The notes under the pieces were generated by a model. The model saw only the letters and a program-made list of their open reading frames with translations. It was not told the origin of the DNA and ran no database searches. Made by a program: the position numbers and the translations under genes. 64,000 nucleotides of DNA from Apricaphanius iberus. Lineage: Eukaryota; Chordata; Actinopteri; Cyprinodontiformes; Aphaniidae. The stretch is taken from assembly GCA_028564705.1 (NCBI GenBank), contig JAPXFQ010002924.1, positions 1,021,001 through 1,085,000 on the forward strand, given 5' to 3'. Of this stretch, positions 7,743 to 20,354 are shown in pieces; the stretch's first letter is position 1, and each line of letters opens with the position of its first letter.

Positions 7743-8929
7743 TGGGGAAAATAGGTCAATATAAAGTTTGCTTATAAAGCAAGACACTCGAGTATCTTTT
7801 GAACGTTGGTTCAGGGAGAATCAAAATCACTTTACAATCAAGGGCTGATAATCTGAAATATTGCAGGTATTTCTAAAATTTATTCATGTTAGTATCTAAC
7901 CTAGGAAAGAACCAGGGCATTTACAGCCTTCAAAAATGTATGGATTTTAAAAAGAAGCCAGATGTGATGTAAAATGGAAGTTATATTCTCAAAGATTTAG
8001 CAATAACCCAATTGCAGCATACTGTATCAGTTGAGGTTTTAGTGAGAAAAGAAAAGTGTTATAAAAAGATGTTTTGACCTAAATACAAAGCAACACTTTG
8101 CTGTTTGACAGGGTAACAAGTTTTTAATTACCAACAAAAGGTGAATATGGTGTTTCAGCTACTCTGGACCTGTAAGAAAAAACTGTTGTTTTTTTTCAAT
8201 TGACTTTCGGAAGTTCTAGACAACCAGAACATTAGTCAAGCAACCGGCTATTATTATCTTATTATAACACATCAACTTCAAGATGTAAGTTTCTTTTATA
8301 AAAAAAAAAACAAACAAAAAAACATTTATTTTAGTTTGTTGTTGTTTTTACTATTTTGGAGCCCTCAAAAAGCTAAGTGCTCAGGCAAGCTCTTGCTAAA
8401 GTCTGACTATTGTCAGCATAAAAATGGTAAGATAATAAGTGCTGTATATTAAAAGAGCCATTTAAAAGCATGAAAACATAAAAAAACAAGACAGAGAATT
8501 CCTCCTTGTAGAACCATATTGCATTAATGATTTTATCCTATTTATACTCACTGAATGAAAATAAGATGGTTCCAGCAGGAAGAAATGAAAAATGTGCATT
8601 GTAAACGTAAGCATTGTTCAAGAAACCTAATAAATGAATGAGCAACAATATCAAAGTGCTGGTGTAGATTCTCATTGGAGAACCACTCGAGCTAGTCTAT
8701 GTTTGTCCAGAATCTTTTTCTTTACATTTTAGAATTCTGACCAGGGCTATCATATTATTGTAATTTCTACAAAAACCAGATGGGTAAATATTAAACCAAT
8801 GCTATAAATAATAAATACATATATAATTGATGATATCTAACTTTTTCAAGTATTTTGTTCAGAAATGGCAGATTAGAGACTGTTAAGAACAATATTTCAA
8901 CAAAAAACAGCACATACTTTTTAATAACC

Positions 8930-9290
8930 ATTCATCCCTCTGTGCCTTACATCAAAGCAGCAGCACTACTGAGGCTCTCCTCAACCCTATAGCCTTGATT
9001 GATGGCCTAGTGAAAGCCTCTCAGGATTCTGGATAATCGCATAACACCGAAACCCGAATCTTTAACACAAAAGGGGGGAAAAAGCCTTTAACAGGCAGTT
9101 CATGAGCGAACAAACGCGGACCAAGGGGAAGCAAATGAGTTCGAAAACTGAGAACCATCTTTAATCACTCCATGTCGATGATTAGTCATAGACAATGTAG
9201 CTTTGTTAGAAGTGCGCTGTAATTAATAACCGGGCCTGGGGCTGAACAATTGAGGGAGCAAGCGTCACAATTCCTACAATACCAGAGAGG
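8930..9290. other. Low-repeat block, candidate conserved non-coding element
   Basis: Balanced base composition in an AT-rich setting, no simple repeats, no transposon similarity that I can see, no coding frame, and a homeobox-type TAATTAATAA core near 9220. Conservation cannot be judged from one sequence. Confidence 0.25.
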
Positions 9291-10965
9291 TGATTTTTAA
9301 ATAGTGTAAATTAGGTGTTTACCTATTGTGATCCAGCTTTTGACACCACAGCTTCTTTGCGCTTTGAGAACCAGACTAAAGGAAAATGATTAATTGCAAA
9401 CTCACTGGTTTTCAAGACTAAATCAACTTCTGAGAAGTGCTAACTTGCTAAAACATAAACTAATTTTAGGCCCCAGATATTAAAATATAATCCATCTTCT
9501 TCCTCCACAGGGAAAGCTAATTAGAAAATGTGACTGGCATAAGAGAGGAGAGGAGGAGGAATGGTAGGATTAGGCTCGGGGAACAAAAAGATCACACCCC
9601 TTTGGTAAAATCTAGGTATTTCTGAAACACTCCATATCTTACTAAAAATCCTACCAGACAAACAAAAACTAAATACACAGAAGGGAAATTTTACTTTTTC
9701 TTTCTTTGAAGCTACAAGTATTTGTTATGTATAGCTTGCTGTAGGTTTTTCTCATAGAATGCAAATGTCTAGCTAGGATATGGCCTCTTTAATACAATAA
9801 CCAATAATAAACTACTGCCAGAAGCAAAGAAGCTATCTGACAGAGGCTCAACTGGCGTTCAGCTCCTGAGTTTTTCATATGGGTTGACCTTATACTCAGA
9901 AACATCCATATGCTATTCTACAATATTATTTTTGTCAAAACAAAGCAGCTTTTAAGAGATATTACAGTAGAATATAAATAACTTTATTAAATCTGATAAT
10001 TATATTTATAAGCCATTTTACTCAGCTCTGATTTCCCTTTGTGCTGGATGTCTTTGCATTTGTTTTAGGAGAGAATCCATGTAAAAAAAAAAAGCAATAT
10101 GAGAGTGCAGCATGTGCTGCATGACACCGTGGAACAGATCTGAGTAGCCATAGCTAGTCGGCTTCTCTTGACTCCCAGAGGACAATCCCCTGAGAGACAA
10201 AACACTCTGAGTGGTGACAGCTTAAAGGCAATAAGCCAATAATAAAGAGCAGCAAAGTGGCCATGAGAGACAGAGCTCTATTCCTGCCGCATTCTAAAAC
10301 AACAGAGCAAACAAGTGTTGCTAAGTAGTAAATAAAACCAGTTGTCAAAAGTTTTTATGTTTTTTTTTTTATGTTGAATTAATGGACATCTTTTTGAAAA
10401 ATGTTAGTGTTAAATCCTTAAATGTGTAAGAAAGATGTAATTTTGTGGAGATTGACACATGGACAATTTATTTTCAGCAGACCAGTCGGTTAACCCTTTG
10501 AGCATATGTCATAATTTGATAATCCATTTGCAGAAGCACATATTTTAGGACTGTAATAGCTGTACAATTGCTGTCCTGCTGAGAGTCTATTTGGCTGCAA
10601 CCAAATGCTTTGAAATGCCTTCCCACTGTCTGTAACTACTGAGAAACACTCAAAAGAAAATCTGCCAAGATGCAAATTGCACTTTATCTAGCTAAACTTT
10701 ATTTCTTAATGTATGGACCTGCCACAGGAGGTGATGATTCCTTTTTTTTTCTTCTTTTAAAGCAAGCACTATAAAACTCAAAAAAAGAGGCTCTAATGTG
10801 AGCTATGTAAAAGTGTTTATAAGTCAGGAAACAAAAATGTAGGAAATAATTATAATTAACATATAGCATTTTAGGGAAAACATTTTAAGTGTCCCTTTGA
10901 AAAAGAAAACTTAAAGACTGAAAGTTATTAAGAGATTAAACAGCACAGAATGCAACGGAAAGGAG

Positions 10966-11220
10966 TCATTTTTGATGCATTATGGCCCAGTTCTCCTTAC
11001 TTATGACACAGAACTCTGTCTTATCGCTGTCCACATAAGAAATCAGGTTGTCTTCTAGAACTTTAGGGGTTACTCCTGTACTCTGGGGCAGATGCAGCCA
11101 GAGAGACATCTGTGGATGGATTTCTGGGTTAGGTCTGACAGGAAGAATGCTGCAGAGGCGGGCAGTGACCACTCTGTGATGGGGGGCTAGCCAGAGGAAA
11201 AGTTCATTTGGTATTCAGCA
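10966..11220 (-). other. Protein-like open segment (about 82 codons), origin unknown
   Basis: The minus strand is open from about 11220 to the stop at 10966-10968, with GTG but no good ATG near its start. The predicted peptide has a globular-looking composition (for example ISYVDSDKTEFCVISKENW) rather than the low complexity of its surroundings. I do not recognise the family. It could be a transposon remnant, an exon or a processed pseudogene. A short fish-repeat-like CAGTGCCATCTTTTGGCC lies just beyond its upstream end. Confidence 0.25.
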
Positions 11221-11649
11221 CTGCAACAGTGCCATCTTTTGGCCAGATGGTATAATATGAAATCTCTATGTTGCAGCCATCTCCAGACACATGCTGAGGT
11301 ATTAAAGCATCGTGATACAGATGTGGATAAGTGATGAATTCCTTTGTTGGAGAAAAAGAATGGATTACCATTTAAAAGATTATGACAAACATGCTTTTTT
11401 TTATGGATTTTCAATAGTAAATGTAATTTTGTGTAATTTTCAAACAGGCATATGAGATTCCCACAGTATGATCAGCTTGAGATGTAGAAATCACGGTATT
11501 TACATTAACAATACAAGAAAAAATTATCATTTTAAGTTTCACAATCATCGCTCCGGGTGCATAATTAACGAAGTGAGAATTGCAGTTACAGTATTATAGG
11601 GAACACACTAATTCATGATCATTTTTACTGTCAAAACTTCTAAAATTCA

Positions 11650-12412
11650 GGGACATTGTGGAACTTCAGACGGCACAGATACTATTCAATGCAAAAACTA
11701 ATCTTTTACCAGAAAACATTAAGAAATTATTCACGGGGAGGGAAGTAGGTTATAACCTAAGAGGGCAGTATAATTTCAGAATTCTTAAAATACGCACTAC
11801 CAGAAAGAGGTTTTGCATTTCAGTTTGTGGAGTTAAACTGTGGAACAGTTTAGAGAGGACGCTCAGGGAATGTCCAAATATGATGCAATTTAAAAAAAAT
11901 ATATATGAAAAAAGCATCTACACTAGGTATAGAAATGAAGAGGGTATTTGATTTTGATTAGGTGCTTTTTTCTTTCTTTTTTCATTGCTTTTTTTGGTGA
12001 GATATTATTATTGTTATCATTATTATCATTATTATTATTAATATTATTGATGATGAAGTTGTTGATGTTGGTCTTAGTGGTGGTGCTAGGGGCAGAGTTA
12101 ATATTAGTGTTATTACCAGTAGTATTGTGGATACTTAACATTATTACTGTTGTTTATTTATTTATTATCATTTTTGGAATCATTATTGTTATTACGATTA
12201 CTGTAATGACTGGAAGCTAACTAGATAATATCGGTTTGATAAGAGGAGGGGGGGGGTGATAAAATAACTTTGTACTTCTTCCCATTCCTTCTGAATGTCT
12301 AAATTGAATATGGATCCTGAGTTTATGCTTACTTTGTGAGGGTTTTATTTTATTTGACGCTATTTGATCCATTGGTGTGTTGTTGTTCTGCTTATTCAAA
12401 TAAACTAAACTA
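11650..12412 (+). mobile_element. 3' end of a non-LTR retrotransposon (RT C-terminus and 3' UTR)
   Basis: An open frame of about 97 codons (11658-11951) reads like the C-terminal tail of fish non-LTR reverse transcriptases: LPENIKKLF, LRGQYNF, RTTRKRFCISVCGVKLWN and a final FKK segment. It ends in a stop followed by a T/ATT-rich 3' UTR and an A-rich tail (AATAAACTAAACTAA near 12400). 5'-truncated. The clade is uncertain; the decayed LINE at 52.5-54 kb looks related. Confidence 0.6.
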
Positions 12413-12451
12413 ATAGTATTTCTTAATGTAGCTTTTATCTATCATTCCGAT

Positions 12452-12455
<4 letters not shown>

Positions 12456-12490
<35 letters not shown>
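12456..12490. repeat. (TA)n microsatellite
   Basis: About 17 TA dinucleotides in a row. Confidence 0.95.
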
Positions 12491-12493
<3 letters not shown>

Positions 12494-13720
12494 GCAAAAA
12501 TATAAAAAAAAACATCAGCTAAATTCATCAGTATTTTTCAAGTAAACATGCTCGTTGCACTAAATTTGCTTTTGCAATTCTGTCCTTTTCTACAGTAGTT
12601 CCATTGAAACAAAGATAAATTATTTTAGACTGCTTTCTTCCAGCTGACCTGCAGTGCACATCAATAGGCTATACTCTGCGCCTCAAACATCAACACAAAC
12701 ATTGGTCACTCAGGCACGTTTTTTTTTCCAGATTCCCGTCGATAAATGTCTGCAAATGTTTCCAACTTTGGAAACTTTTTTTTAGGTCTTCATACTACCA
12801 ACCTGTCTATTGCTATAAAATGGTGTTGTTACTTTAGAAATGTACCTGCTCTCTCGCCCAATATCTGCTGGAAATAGACACCATCACCCCCGCCCCCCCC
12901 CAATTTAAATTTTGGGTTTATTTCAAATACAGGTAACTTTTTTCACTTTTGAGGAAATTCTTTTGCAAGTATATAAAGTATAGTTTTGATTTCACACAAA
13001 CAAACTCCTTCAGATAGCTTTCAAATTCTAACCCAGACTGTTTGGCATTTTTTCCATCACATTTACAAACATGAGGTGAACAAGAAAACTTGAGTGGGTA
13101 TACTTATTCCCTACCTGAATAAATATTTGTCTGACGTGGCTGTGCCTCCCCTCTTTTCCCACGGTGGTGTATGGGACATCATGGATAAGAGAGAGGATGG
13201 GCTCTGACGGAGAGTGACAATTCACCCCATCATCGCCCCCCTTCCTCTGCTCTAACTGACATGTCACATTCTCTGATGACTTTATTGTGCTCCCTGTCAC
13301 TGCACTTAATCTGTGTGTCAGTCAAACCGGAGCGGCCCACACCAGCACCTCTAGACGGCGAAGCTAATACCCACCCTTTTTAATGACATTAGATTTGGAG
13401 TAATGCCATTCAGCATAGCACTGATATTATCTTCTATTTGCATCATTCAGCTGGCGACACAGCCGCAGCCCGGCCGATAGAGAGCTGGTCATTTCCCCAT
13501 CCATTTCCACTCGGATGACAGATGTCAAGATGGAAACTGACTATTATTTACTCCAGCCATGTTTTTATCACACGCAGACATGATGTCTCACTTTACTCCG
13601 GGCTGTCAGCCAATGCATCAGACCCTGTCTTTCTGGGATGTTTGAAGTACAGTGCACCAAAGTATATATATTTTTTTGATTTTACTAAAACAGCTATTTT
13701 AATGAGGGAACCTTTCTAAA
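12491..13720. other. Interval without a recognised gene; candidate element at about 13010-13520
   Basis: 12491-13000 is AT-rich with a C run at 12889-12900. From about 13010 to 13520 the composition becomes balanced and complex, with no coding frame. It is a candidate conserved non-coding element on composition alone. Confidence 0.3.
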
Positions 13721-14560
13721 TGCCACATTACAACCCCAAACTTGAATGTGTTTTATTGGAATTTATATTTTCTTGGTAAATAAGCCCCAACTTAGTCAGA
13801 TTGCTGTGAAGAGCATATAGAGTATTGCTACAGATTCTCTGTGAGGTTTTGACTGAATTGCAGTAAAATATTAATCAGTTGATTCCTTTCACTTGTAGCT
13901 CCACCTGCATGTTTACAGTTGTTGCCTTGCTGAAAGGTGAACTTCTTCCATTGCATGATGCAGCCACTACCATGTTTCATGTTGATATAATATTTTTAGG
14001 AGGATGTCCATTGTTGTTTCTCCAAATGAAATGTTTACATGTAGGTGGGGAAAGTTCTGATTTGGTTTCATCTGACCAAAGCACCTTCTGCTACATGCTT
14101 TTTCCATCCGCCACATTTCCTTCACATTTCCAATGGACTTTGGAATTACTGTGTGCCTTTTGATTGCTTCTTTAAAAAGATTATATATTTGCAGTTGCTC
14201 CATGCTCTTTCCAATTTCGTATAATGAATCAGACAGTTTTCTGTGAGTTTTTAAAACTTTATCTCTGACCAGTCTGCTGGGTTCCCTGGTCTTCATGATG
14301 CTGCATTATCACTAATCTTCTTTAAAAAAAATATATATATATATATATATATATACTGAAAAAAAATCCATGATACTATTTTTAGATCTCTATGTATTTA
14401 TATTTTAAACATTATGAAAATAGAGAATAATTTTTCTTCAACTTTACAATTATACACCTTTTGATGTCTGTATAGCAGTAAAATCCTAATAAAATAATGA
14501 TTGAATTCTGAAAAAAATTTAAAACACAGAGGCAGTTTGAACACTTTTACAAGGCACTGT
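13721..14560 (-). mobile_element. Decayed, internally deleted Tc1-like transposon
   Basis: On the minus strand it starts with ACAGTGCCTTGTAAAAGTG (14560 inward), the terminal sequence of a common fish Tc1-like family, and ends near 13721 with TTGTAATGTGGC-type sequence. Between them are remnants of the transposase: an N-terminal SRLVRDKVLKTHRK segment like the Tc1 helix-turn-helix, and a WSDETKSEL motif (the WSDE motif of the catalytic domain) near 14090. Length is about 840 bp versus about 1.6 kb for a full element. Frames are broken, so it is inactive. A (TA)n run lies at 14331-14355. Confidence 0.75.
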
Positions 14561-15776
14561 TTAGCTGAAGTATGTTATTGTTATGAGGAAAACTAATAGG
14601 GCCTATGTATGATGTATAGCTCTAATTTCTTATAATAAACCTTTGGTGCGATGAAAATTGATTGTTAGTTTTTTGCATCTTCCCTGCAGTCTCAGCATCA
14701 GTGATTTAATAATACCTGTTTATGCTTGGAAGAACATCCCTCTTTTCTGTAAGCATATGTACTATTCTCTTTCAGGTGCTGTGATGGCAGCGTAATGAAC
14801 ATGCCACAAATGATAATTCAAGTTTCCATTTACAGTGTAGTTATTTCTCCCATCATTGAGACTGAGCATGAAGCTTTAGCAGCCTATCACCATTAGAGGT
14901 AACAAAACCCTTTTTTTTTCTTCTCACTGTCAGTGCATTCTCTCTCCCATCAGAACTCGTGGTGCCTAATTAAATGTATTTAGCATCATAAATATTCCAG
15001 GGGGACAAGTTGACACAGTGAATTAATGTCTCGCCTCAATGCCACAGCCACTGTGTTGGCTGTGGGGGGAAAGTTAGCCCGATGCCAGGTAAATGCTGTG
15101 GCTTTCATGTCTTGTTATAAATCTATGTTGCTTTCTCATGCAGTGTAACAGAAGCTACACTGATACTGATTAAGTCACAGAGCAGGCAAAGAGCTACCTC
15201 TGAGGGAATTGTAGCTGGCACAAGCTGATTTTTTATTTTAGTCAACTAGATATGGACCACTCTAAAGGATTTTAAGCTTCATTAAAACTTTTTCTATTTT
15301 ATAATTAACTTCACCAAAAACTGTAAGTTCAGTTATATTCAAACTATAGCTTGATATGTTGCTGAAATAAACATTGCACTGGTTCAATCTGATATTGCAG
15401 GTGTATTTTTAATATAGTCAGATTAGCTGTTTTAAGAGCTAAATGATCATTATTTGAACACTGGATGAATATATATTATAAGATGTTTGTTTGGTCATTG
15501 CTTCTGGCCTAATTTAGTTTATAATTTAGTTATCAAAAGTAATACCATATGAAGGCGTGTTACAAGGCCTATACTGTAAATCCAATTGGATTCTAGATAT
15601 GTTAAAATAGAAAAAAGATTCCTAAACAATCAAAATAATCTAGATTCAGTTTTAGTTACATACTGTCAGATTTATTCTCTAAGCCAATTACATTGAGCCA
15701 ATGACTTGTCACTACTATCTCATCCAGAGCAAGCAGGTAGCAAGAGTGGCATTGAATACACTGTTTAATAAGAAAA
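14561..15776. other. Interval without a gene; candidate non-coding element at about 14690-15200
   Basis: 14690-15200 is a complex, low-repeat block in AT-rich flanks, including CCTAATTAAATG and several AATTAA cores. No coding frame or transposon similarity was noticed. It is a candidate regulatory element only. Confidence 0.3.
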
Positions 15777-16060
15777 AGACACAACTAAACATAGAGCATC
15801 TGAGATAGGAGTACTTTTTATGGAAAGAAAAATAAAGAGAGAAGACAGTTGATGGTAGCAATAGCTGGCTTCGACCCAGGTGAGAAAGACAGCTAAACAG
15901 ATACTGTAGGTCAAGAGAATTTTCTATGGAAAGAAATACAAAGGAAGAACACAAAGGTAAGGGCAAAGAAAGTCCTAACAGTGACTTAGTCTAAAAAAGA
16001 GACACCTAACCATAGAATCACTGGAAGAGGAATACTTTCTTTAGAAAGAAACACAAAACT
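15777..16060. repeat. Diverged tandem repeat, about 3 units of about 111 bp
   Basis: Units start near 15777, 15887 and 16000. Each reads AGACA..CTAA.CA.., then about 35 bp later TGGAAAGAAA or TAGAAAGAAA. Units are only moderately similar, so the duplication is old. Confidence 0.55.
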
Positions 16061-16325
16061 TAATGGCAGCTTTCACACAGAATATCGCTTAAGCCCAGTT
16101 TATGCTACTTTACTACTTTACTTTAGTGGAGGTGTGAAGACACACATCAATATTATCTGTCAACACAAGGGCTCTCAAACAGGACCGAAAGGATGGACGG
16201 AGAAGAGCACACTATTTTTTTATAATTCATTGAACACACCAGAGAGCACACGTCTGTGATTGGTCAGCCCAACAACAGCCCAAGATCGTTTCACAAGAAC
16301 GGTGCTCTACAGTCCATGTTATCAC

Positions 16326-16349
16326 TATGTATGTATGTATGTATGTATC
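16326..16349. repeat. (TATG)n microsatellite
   Basis: Five to six tandem TATG units, flanked on both sides by ATCACTATGT, which is itself a short duplication. Confidence 0.9.
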
Positions 16350-16538
16350 ACTATGTCGATGTAATCACTGCTCTATAGTTAATCACTAGTCAATGTAGCT
16401 TTTGGGCACATAGATGCTGTACATTGCAAGGCCGGTTTAACTAATATGATCTTTTGCCGATTTTGAACACCATGAGGTGTAGAGAACAAGAAAACAGACC
16501 GCTGTGTTTGTTTGTTTAAATGTCTGTTTTGTTTAAAG

Positions 16539-16861
16539 TACGGATGCTCCGATTCCGGTGTTTGGGTATTGGGCCAATACAGTTCAAATGTACTCATACT
16601 TGTTAATATATACCATGCAGTTATACCAATGTTTGATTAAAATGTGGAAACTCTGCAATAATTTCACAGAAATTGTTTATTTTTCACTTGAAATGTTAGC
16701 TTTGTGGACATTTCTGTTAAAATTTTATATCTTATGTAATTCATCATGTGTCATTACAGGCAGAGAAAAAAATAAAGCCTGTCTTCCAATTCATTGCATT
16801 TTTTTGTGTGGTAGAAGTATCGCCACTGGTAGTACAAGTACTAACTGTAGGCATCCATGTA
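16539..16861 (+). mobile_element. Short hAT-like non-autonomous element (TACGGATGC...GCATCC)
   Basis: Starts TACGGATGCTCCGATTCCGG and ends with GGCATCCATGTA, resembling the GGGATGCACCGAT-type fish elements. Its segment at about 16785-16830 is found inverted at about 20110-20155, so both belong to one family. Non-coding. Confidence 0.5.
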
Positions 16862-17967
16862 ACATCCGGTTTGAAAAAAAGTGGTATTTTTGCATTTCTA
16901 TTTTAAAATATGATAGAGATACATTTGGACTCATAATGACTGGAAAAGGAGTGTTTTATATAGGAAGAGAAACAAATGCAACAATGGACAGAGTTATGCC
17001 ACAGCCATGATGACAGGACCAAAGACAGAACTCCACCCGTAAGAAGTAATAATGCCACAATGCACTCTTCGTTTAAATAGAAAGATGATGAGTTGTGAAC
17101 ACCATCACCCCAAAGAAACTATTTGCTCCCCTGAGCTCTGTCTCCTTTTGTCACCTGTGATCAGACTGTTCACATTGGGGGAGACCTCAGCGGAAAACCT
17201 GCATCAATCGTGGGTAAAAGGGGGGATCCAGTTTCTGGAAGAAGCCTTTTGAATCCTTAATACATGCACAGGTAAAACTCAAGAAATTACAGTAGATATA
17301 ATCCAAAAGGTTTGTGTATTTTAGTAATGAAACTTCAAAGATGAGGCTAATATTTGATATAGACTCATTAAATGCAAAGCAAGATATTTCCAGCCTTTAT
17401 TTTTTATAATATAGTACAATGTAATTTTGTGATTGTGGCTTACAGCTACAATAAAACCCCAATTTCAAAACTCAGAAAACTATAATATTACATTCACACA
17501 ATAAGACAAGTAATTTAAATAGAGAAATTTTGGATCTCTGAAAAGTTATATCCCGCATATGTATTCAATACTTGATCTGGGCCCCTGCTGTAATTTGTAC
17601 TGCATCTCACTACATTTCTTTGCACATCTATTTTTTACGGTTTATATATCTCTATAACTTCTTCTAAATAATACATTCACTTTTAACAGACAACTACACA
17701 TGCACATTCTGTAAATAATTTTTATGCTTTTTTTTATAATCCTACTCGGCTTACTTCAGCACATTTAAATCTGAGTATACCACTATTTTTAATAACTGCA
17801 AAGTACTTTGGTTTTGTAATTTTGTCCTTAATGAATATGTATTTTTTTATATACTTTTCATGGGTGAATATAAATGCTTACACTACCTGTCACTTTGCTG
17901 CTGTTGCAGCTGAATTCCCCGTGTGGGAAAAAAAGGATTATTCTTTTCTATTTTATTCTATTATGCC
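16862..17967. other. AT-rich interval, no gene seen
   Basis: A slightly more complex stretch (about 16985-17265) contains no convincing coding frame. Otherwise AT-rich with T runs. Confidence 0.4.
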
Positions 17968-19569
17968 ACGCCCAATGTGGCGTGGCATGGATGCTATCAG
18001 CCACTGGCAATGCTGAGGTGTTATGGAAGACTAAAATGCTTCAATAGCAGGCTTCAGGTTTTCTGCATTGTTTCATGTGTTTCACCTTTCTCTTGGCAAT
18101 GCTCCATAGATTCTCTATGGTGTTCAAGTCAGGCTTGTTTGCTAGTCAGTCAAGCACAGTAACCTCATGGTCATTGAACCAGGTTTTGGTACTTATGGCA
18201 GTTTGGGCAGGTCCCAAGTCCTGCTGGAAATTGAAGTCAGCATCTCCATAAAGCTTGTCTGTGGAACGAAGAATGAAGTGCCTCAAAATGTCCTGGTAGA
18301 TGGCTGCGTTGACTCTGGACTTAGTTTGTACTTCTCCGTCAGTACATTAGCACTCAGACGCAGACTTATTGAAGGAGATATTTTTTGTTTATTGTCTTCA
18401 GTTTCGGTGTCTCCGTTCTGAATTGGTTTTTCAGTGTGGCAAAGCAATTCCCCACCAGGACAGCAGGGGATGCTAACCCTTCATGGCGGGTCTGCCAACT
18501 GTTGCAGTGTTATTTCTGGTTAACTAGACTTTATTTTCTTCAGCTAGTTAACGGATTTCCCCTTTGAGGAGCAATGGACAACAGAAAGCAAGTTTTGTTG
18601 AAGCTGTAAAGTTTTTTTTATTAGAACGGATAATGGCGCTGCGTCAAACTGTTTTGATGTAGATGGAGAAGTATAAACTAGGATTTAATAAGACTTATTA
18701 AAGCACAGTGTACCAACACCAGTAGATGACATGCCCCCCAAATCAAAAGAGACTATGGAAACTTCACACTGGACTTCAAGCATCTTGGATTGTGTGCCTC
18801 TCCATTCTCTCTCCAGAGTCTGGGACCTTCACATGAGATGCATAATTTGTTCTCATCAGAAAAAAACACTTTGAACCACTAAACAACAGACCAGGAGCAA
18901 CTTGACAAGAGGAATGTCACATTTGAAGCCCATGTCCAAGATCTCTCTGTGTGTGGTGGCTCTTCATGCACTAACTCAAGCCTCACTTAACTCCTTGTGA
19001 TGGTACCGAACACTTTTAATCCCCTTTACCTGACAATCCTCTCCAGACTGCGGTCAACCCTTCTTCTTGTGCACCCTTTAATTCCACACTTTTCCCTTCC
19101 ACATATCTTTTGATTCATCTGCTTTGATTCAGCACTTTGGAAAACATCCATCTTCTTTGGGAATTACAGTTGAGGATTTCCCTATTTATCAAGGGTGTCA
19201 ATGATGATTTTTTTGCACAACTATCCAGGCAGCAGTATTCGACATCATTGTGTGTACTGAACTAGACAGAGACATAATTTAAAGGCTTCGGAACCCTTTT
19301 AGCATGTTTTTGGATTAATTATGTAATCAGAGACTGACACTTTGAGGTTAAAATATTGAACCTTTACACAATATTCTAATTACCTGTGATTTTGAAATTT
19401 GGGGCTTTCATAACTTGTAATCCACTGTGATCCAAATGATAAGAAAGGGTTTAAATATCATGCTTTGCATGCAATAAGTCTTTATGACATAATAGTTTCA
19501 CTTTTAAGTTGAATTACTGAAATTAATTAACTTTGGCTATGTATTCTAATTTTTTGAGTTTCACCTGTA
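17968..19569 (-). mobile_element. Decayed Tc1-like transposon with a nested MITE
   Basis: The minus strand begins with a degraded TACAGGTGAAACTCAAAAAA terminus (19569 inward), characteristic of an abundant fish Tc1-like family that opens with ACAGGTGCATCTCAAAAAA. Homology to that family's transposase region continues, heavily mutated, to about 17968. The coding frame is destroyed. It is interrupted at 18324-18678 by another element. Confidence 0.75.
18324..18678. mobile_element. TA-flanked MITE nested in the Tc1-like element
   Basis: Terminal inverted repeats GTTTGTACTTCTCCGTC (18324-18340) and its partner at 18662-18678 match at 15 of 17 positions. TA lies on both outer sides (18322-18323 and 18679-18680). 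Similarity to the Tc1-like host stops just before it and resumes shortly after it. About 355 bp, non-coding. TA duplication suggests Tc1/mariner-superfamily mobilisation (inference). Confidence 0.65.
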
Positions 19570-20027
19570 AACAGTCTACTGATCGTGAATCAGGCAACTG
19601 TATCTGGTTGATTGGAATAGGTCCTGAAACTGACTCGTTCAAAACCCATGAGAAGGGATCTGAAAAGTTTTGCAGAGAGAAAGAGCCATTAAAGAGAGAA
19701 AGCCTAAGCACAGCGTCTTCCCTTTAACTAAGGTAACAATATTTTGATTTCCAAAAAAGAGGACAGTTGAAGCACTTTGAGGAGCGGGCCAAGACTTTTG
19801 ATTTTAACATATTTAAAGCATGCATTCCCCATTAAAAGCGTGCATTCTTTATGTGGTTAAAATTAACAATTAAATAACAAACTCCAGTTTGGCTCTCACA
19901 CGTACAAAAATTACTATAAAATCTCTATCTCTGGAAGTTAATTAATAATTGAAATAATTATTCTTCCAAAAAGAAAATTTAACAATAATAACAATAGTTC
20001 ACTTTTTGAGTCATACTTCACAAAAAG

Positions 20028-20354
20028 TAGGGATGCAACGATACCACTGTTTTCAAACAGATACCATACCGATACTTGGATCAGTGTACTTACCGATACC
20101 AGTGCCAATGCCGACACTTCTACCACACAAAAAAGTGCAATGAATTGGAAGCAAGGTTTTATTTTCTTCTCTGCTTGTTACAGCAAATGATGGTGAATTC
20201 GATAAGAAATGAAATATTGATTAAAATTGCCACAAAATAAAAATTTAAAAGTCAAAACTTACCATTTTCTATGAAATTACTGCAGATTTTCCATATTTTA
20301 GGTATCTGTTCATGGTATTAGTTAATTCTAGCTGATACCGATACCAGTACAAAG
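20028..20354 (-). mobile_element. Second copy of the hAT-like GGATGC element, inverted
   Basis: Starts TAGGGATGCAACGATACC and contains repeated GATACC motifs typical of this class of fish repeat. Its 20110-20155 part is the reverse complement of 16785-16830, with a few changes. The far end is only approximate. Confidence 0.45.

Larger units (their letters stand above)
7743..11649. other. AT-rich interval without a recognised gene
   Basis: Contains an A-rich run near 8301-8325. A low-repeat block at about 8930-9290 is a candidate non-coding element. A minus-strand open segment at 10966-11220 is listed separately. Otherwise I see nothing assignable. Confidence 0.5.

Noticed and set aside
11948..12220. 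90-codon hydrophobic ORF (Leu/Ile-rich)
   Set aside because: It is produced by a TTATTATTA-rich LINE 3' UTR; the opposite strand gives an Asn-rich frame from the same repeat.
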